NCBI GenBank assembly: GCA_018262315.1
Contig: JAGSPS010000152.1
Span: forward strand, 1 to 11,651
Length of the DNA stretch: 11,651 nt
DNA from: Deltaproteobacteria bacterium
Lineage (GTDB): Bacteria; Myxococcota_A; UBA9160; PR03
Direction of reading: 5' to 3'
A program made the translations under genes and the position numbers. The first letter of the stretch is position 1, and each line of letters begins with the position of its first letter. The notes below the pieces were generated by a model. The model was not told where the DNA came from, did not search any database, and was given only the letters and a program-made list of their open reading frames with translations. This document shows positions 8,252 through 11,651 of this stretch, piece by piece.

Positions 8252-8261
8252 GGAGGGAGGA
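8252..8261 (+). promoter_or_regulatory. Ribosome binding site deciding the ATG at 8272
   Basis: The purine run GGAGGGAGGA ends ten bases before the ATG. It supports this start over the upstream in-frame ATG at 8074, which lies inside the repeat and upstream of the promoter. Confidence 0.6.
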
Positions 8262-8271
8262 CACCGCTCCG

Positions 8272-10731
8272 ATGCCCTCGCGTCCCCATTCTCACCTCGA
8301 CGCTCGACCCACCGCGCGAAGCGGATTGCGTGTTCGAGCGTGCTTCACGCTGCCTGCGCGCGCATCGCGTGCCAGCGCGATCGCGGCGGCGCTGCTGTTG
8401 TTTGCGGCTTGCGCGGGCAGCGTCGAAGATCGGCTCGCAGAGATCCACGGGCTGCAGGACGCCGGGCAGTTCGGCGAGTCGGTCGCACCGCTCCGAGAGT
8501 TGCTCGCCGAGAATCCCGAGCAGGGCGAAGCGAACTACCTGCTCGGCGTCGCACTGGTGCAGACGGGACAGCTCTCACTCGCGGTGTGGCCGCTCGAGAA
8601 GGCGAGTTCCGATCCCGGTCAGGCGGCGAGTGCGGGGCTGCTGCTGGCATCGACCTTTCTCGCGCTCCAGTCGCACGACGACGCGGTTCGCGTCGCGACG
8701 AAGCTGCTCGAACAGGATCCCGCCCGCGTCGCCGCGCTGAAGGTTCGCGCGCAGGCGCTGCTGGGCGCCAATCGGCGCGAGGAAGCGCTGAAGGACACGA
8801 TCCGCCTGCGCGAACTCGCGCCCGACGACTATTCCGCGCTGCTGATGCACGCGACGATCCTGGCCGAACTCGGCCGGATCGAAGAGGCCGAGAAGGCACA
8901 CGAAGACCTCGAGGCGCTGGCTGCCCGGAGTGGCGACGCGGGCACCGCGGTGCGCGGTTGTCTGGCGCGCGCGACGTTCTTCAAGGACACCCTCGAGGAC
9001 AACGCGCGCTGCGAGGCGCAGTTCGAGCGCTGCATCGAAAAGGGTCCCACCGACGCGCTCGCACTGCGCCTGGTCACGCAGTTCTACGACGACCTCGAAC
9101 GCAGCGACGACGCCACCGCGCTCTGGGAGAAGGCGCTCGCGGAAGCGCCGGAGAATCCACAGATCCGCGCTGCGCTCGCCGGCCGCTACGAGTCGAATGG
9201 CAAGGCGGACAAGGCGCTCGCGCTGCTCGCAGAAGGCGTCGAGCTGTTCGGCACGACGCAGGCTTACACGCAGCTCGGCGAGTTCGAGCGACGCATCGGC
9301 CACCCGGACAAGGCGCTCGCAGCAATCGAGGCGGCGATCCAGGCGTCTCCGAAGGGGAATGACAACCTGAGCTTCCTCGAGGCCGATCTGCTCATCGACC
9401 TCGGCCGTCTCGACGAGGCCGAGACGCTGGTGGACACGCTCGCCGAACCGGCGTTCCGCGATCTGCTCCGCGGCCGCATCCTGCTCGTGCGCGGCGATGC
9501 CACGGGCGCCCTCGCCAGCTTCGACAGCGGCCTCAAGCGCTGGCCGAACAACGCCGGTGGTCGTTATCTGGCAGGCCTCGCCGCCTACCAGATCGGCGCC
9601 TTCGCGCGCGCCGAATCGGAGTTCCGCGACTCGCTGCGCGTCGATCCCGCCGCGACCGACGCCGCATATGCACTCACCAACCTCTATCTCGCCCAGGGCA
9701 GGTACAAGGAAGGCGTCGACGCGGCGCTCAACTTCGTCACCAAGCGCGGCGGCGGCCGAGCCGACGGATTCCTGCTCTTCATCCGCGCAGCCACCGCGCT
9801 CGGCAACTTCGACGCCGCGCGCCTTAGCGCCAAGGCACTCGAAGAGGCGGGCTTTCCGCAGCAGGCCGCCGTGGCGCTTGCGCAGGTCGAGCTGGCGGCC
9901 GCCGGAGCTGACGCCGCACTGCGGCAGGCGAAGCAGGGCAATGTCGATCTGGGAGACACCGCGAGCGAGGCGCTGCTGCGATCCATCGCCGATCGTCTGG
10001 TCGCCGGCGGCCGGATGCGCGAGGCGAACGACGTGGTGTCGGCGGCGCTCGCGAAGCACCCCGAATCGGCGGCCCTCCATGAGATCCATGGAGTCCTGCT
10101 CGTTCGGCTCGATCGCGACGGCGAGGCACGCGCGTCGTTCGAGAAGTCACTCGAACTCGATCCGCGACACAGCCGTGCCAGAGCCGGTCTCGCGGGGCTC
10201 AGTGCGCGCGCCGGCGACGTCCCGCGCGCGATCGCACTCTTCGACGAGGCGGCGAAGGCCAACCCCGACGACACGGGACCCGCCTATGCGGCCGCTCGGC
10301 TCGTGCTCCAGATCGGCGATCGAAGCGCTGCCCGGCAGCGACTCGCAGAAATCGCGAAGCGGGATCCGGGACACGCCGGGGCGCGCAACGACCTGGCCTG
10401 GCTGCTCGCGCAGCAGCCCGACCAGGACCTCGACCGCGCGCTCGCGCTCGCCGAGGAAGCGCATCGCATCGACGCCAGCCCCGAGATCACCGACACACTC
10501 GGCTGGGTATATCTGCAGCGCGGCCAGACGGAACAGGCGGTGGAACTGTTCCAGCTCGTCCTCGAGAAGCGGCCCGAATCGCAGTCGACCCGCTACCACC
10601 TCGGCGTTGCGCTCGGACGCAAGGGCGAACGCCAACGCGCGATCGAGATGCTGCGCCAGGCGCTGGAAGCCGGTTCGTTCGCCGAGGCCGAGGACGCCAA
10701 GAGCGAAATCGCCCTCCTCGAAAGACAGTGA
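8272..10731 (+). CDS. Large TPR-repeat lipoprotein
   Basis: An 819-residue protein made almost wholly of tetratricopeptide-type helix pairs, expected to act as a protein-interaction scaffold on the periplasmic side of a membrane. The N-terminus has a basic stretch, then AIAAALLLFAAC (36-47): Cys47 is a likely lipidation site, although Phe at -3 is not ideal. Helical repeats with Gly, Ala, Leu, Tyr and Pro at TPR positions follow nearly to the end, e.g. EANYLLGVALVQTGQLSLAV near 83, ALHEIHGVLLVRLDRDGEAR in the last third, and near the end ITDTLGWVYLQRGQTEQAVE. The order resembles TPR lipoproteins of exopolysaccharide and PEP-CTERM loci (PrsT-like), but nothing else of such a locus is seen here. 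The signal peptide's 33-residue basic part is long; a TTG at 8326 could be the true start. The next TPR gene follows after 10 bp. Confidence 0.85.
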   Translation: MPSRPHSHLDARPTARSGLRVRACFTLPARASRASAIAAALLLFAACAGSVEDRLAEIHGLQDAGQFGESVAPLRELLAENPEQGEANYLLGVALVQTGQLSLAVWPLEKASSDPGQAASAGLLLASTFLALQSHDDAVRVATKLLEQDPARVAALKVRAQALLGANRREEALKDTIRLRELAPDDYSALLMHATILAELGRIEEAEKAHEDLEALAARSGDAGTAVRGCLARATFFKDTLEDNARCEAQFERCIEKGPTDALALRLVTQFYDDLERSDDATALWEKALAEAPENPQIRAALAGRYESNGKADKALALLAEGVELFGTTQAYTQLGEFERRIGHPDKALAAIEAAIQASPKGNDNLSFLEADLLIDLGRLDEAETLVDTLAEPAFRDLLRGRILLVRGDATGALASFDSGLKRWPNNAGGRYLAGLAAYQIGAFARAESEFRDSLRVDPAATDAAYALTNLYLAQGRYKEGVDAALNFVTKRGGGRADGFLLFIRAATALGNFDAARLSAKALEEAGFPQQAAVALAQVELAAAGADAALRQAKQGNVDLGDTASEALLRSIADRLVAGGRMREANDVVSAALAKHPESAALHEIHGVLLVRLDRDGEARASFEKSLELDPRHSRARAGLAGLSARAGDVPRAIALFDEAAKANPDDTGPAYAAARLVLQIGDRSAARQRLAEIAKRDPGHAGARNDLAWLLAQQPDQDLDRALALAEEAHRIDASPEITDTLGWVYLQRGQTEQAVELFQLVLEKRPESQSTRYHLGVALGRKGERQRAIEMLRQALEAGSFAEAEDAKSEIALLERQ

Positions 10732-10741
10732 GAAGCCGCCC

Positions 10742-11651
10742 GTGACCGCGCGCATCCCTCGCTGGACCGCAGCGGGTGCGGCGATCTGCTTCGCCATCTC
10801 GCTCGCTGCGTGCTCCTCGAAGGAGCAGGACTTCGCGAGCCACCTCGAGCGTGCGAAGGAGTTCCAGCAGAAGGGACGAAACAAGGAGGCGCTGCTCGAG
10901 CTGCGCGGCGCGCTGCAGATCGACCCCGGGAGCGCCGAGGCCAACCACCGCATCGCCGAGCTGCTCGCGAAGGACCACCAGCCCGCGGAAGCCGTCTTCT
11001 TCTTCCGCGAGACGACGCGCATCGACCCGACGCGCACCGATGCGGCGCTCGCCGAAGCCAAACTGATCCTCTTCGACGACACCGCGCGCGCCGGGAAACT
11101 GGTCGAGCAGGTGCTCGAGCGCGAACCGGGCAACGCCACGGCACACGTCCGGCGCTCCGAAGTCGCGCTCGCTCGCGGCGACGCGGAGGGGGCGCTCCGG
11201 GCGGCGCGCAGCGCCGTCGAACTCGCGCCGGGCGACGGCATGAGCCACATGCAGCTCGCGATCGTGCACATGGCGCGGCTGCGCGAGCGGGCGATCCGGG
11301 GCGCGGAGATTCCCGACTCGATCCGCCAGGACGCCGAGCGCGAGTTGAAGCAGGCGGCCGCACTGTTCCCGCACGGAATCAACGCGCGCCTCGAGCTGGG
11401 CCGGCTCCATGCATCCTGGGAGGATCACGGCGACCAGGCGATGGCGGCGTTCCGCGACGCCATCGAGGTCGCCGAGTCGGATGCGGAGCGCGGCCGGGCC
11501 GCGGCGGCGGCGATCCAGTTCGCGCGTGTCACCCGGAACGGGGATTTCGAGCGCTCCTCGCTCCACGTGCTGGTCGCGTCGATCCCGGCGAATCTCGCCG
11601 CCTGGGACGCGCTGGCTCGCCTCGAGGAGAAGCGCGCCAAGGGCGCCGGGG
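10742..11651 (+). CDS. Second TPR-repeat lipoprotein, 3' end cut off by the window
   Basis: An open frame of 303 codons with no stop before the window ends. The GTG at 10742 is followed by a short, classic lipoprotein signal: Arg-containing start, hydrophobic AAGAAICFAISLAAC, with lipobox LAAC and Cys24 as the acylated residue. TPR-like units follow: FASHLERAKEFQQKGRNKEA (31-50), then GSAEANHRIAELLAKDHQPA and GDGMSHMQLAIVHMA, with the spacing seen in the preceding gene. Only 10 bp separate it from the upstream stop, and a weak GAGAAG precedes the GTG, so the two genes are almost surely one operon and may be translationally coupled. The role is inferred as a membrane-attached scaffold. It may be a diverged duplicate of its neighbour or a second member of a multi-gene TPR locus running to the right. 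Confidence 0.85.
   Translation, partial: MTARIPRWTAAGAAICFAISLAACSSKEQDFASHLERAKEFQQKGRNKEALLELRGALQIDPGSAEANHRIAELLAKDHQPAEAVFFFRETTRIDPTRTDAALAEAKLILFDDTARAGKLVEQVLEREPGNATAHVRRSEVALARGDAEGALRAARSAVELAPGDGMSHMQLAIVHMARLRERAIRGAEIPDSIRQDAERELKQAAALFPHGINARLELGRLHASWEDHGDQAMAAFRDAIEVAESDAERGRAAAAAIQFARVTRNGDFERSSLHVLVASIPANLAAWDALARLEEKRAKGAG

Larger units (their letters stand above)
7701..8271. other. Divergent intergenic region with repeat copy B and a promoter
   Basis: 571 bp between the divergent starts of the sulfatase-like gene and the first TPR lipoprotein gene. 7701-7868 shows nothing I can name beyond a weak TAGGAT word (complement of 7742-7747) that might serve leftward transcription. 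7869 to about 8205 is repeat copy B. 8210-8238 is a rightward promoter, followed by a purine-rich ribosome site (8252-8261). Open frames crossing this region are shadows of the repeat. Confidence 0.75.

Noticed and set aside
7701..8264. N-terminal extension of the sulfatase-like protein
   Set aside because: The added residues are translated repeat sequence preceding a membrane anchor that fits the GTG at 7700.
8074..8271. Upstream extension of the first TPR gene to an ATG at 8074
   Set aside because: The extension lies in the repeat and upstream of the predicted promoter, and it would bury the lipoprotein signal about 112 residues inside the protein.
8575..10089. Leftward open frame of about 500 codons opposite the first TPR gene
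   Set aside because: Antisense of a TPR-coding sequence; its charged, repetitive product mirrors the codon pattern of the real gene.

Overview
This is a GC-rich bacterial window (close to 70% G+C by eye). It is densely coded and uses GTG starts freely. The mix of genes is a DEAD-box helicase with a Gly/Arg tail, a DdlA-type ligase, a LarE-type sulfur transferase, a membrane-anchored sulfatase-superfamily enzyme, a GT39-like glycosyltransferase and large TPR lipoproteins. This suggests a Gram-negative bacterium, perhaps a deltaproteobacterial or Myxococcota-like environmental lineage. That placement is inference only, because no marker gene settles it.

Layout. 1-1348 (+) is the 3' part of a DEAD-box RNA helicase gene. 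1349-1726 is a convergent spacer holding a repeat element (copy A). 1727-5066 (-) is a three-gene block read in the order larE, C45/IAT-like hydrolase, GT39-like membrane glycosyltransferase. The larE frame runs about 355 nt into the C45-like gene without a stop. A 95-bp divergent spacer leads to ddl (+, 5162-6253), which converges after 31 bp on a sulfatase-superfamily gene (-, 6285-7700). A 571-bp divergent spacer (7701-8271) holds the fuller copy B of the repeat, followed by a good sigma-70-type promoter. That promoter drives two tandem TPR lipoprotein genes (+, 8272-10731 and 10742 to the window end).

How the genes may work together. Most products concern the cell envelope: peptidoglycan precursor synthesis (Ddl), sugar transfer from a polyprenyl carrier (GT39-like), a periplasm-facing hydrolase or transferase (sulfatase fold), and lipid-anchored TPR scaffolds. 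LarE belongs to nickel-pincer cofactor synthesis, but larA, larB and larC are not in this window.

The most unusual features are two. One is the intergenic repeat present twice, about 6.4 kb apart: copy B is a long imperfect palindrome centred on TTCATGAA, and copy A keeps only the left arm and core. The other is the larE/C45 overlap, which suggests a lost stop codon, a frameshift or a broken fusion.
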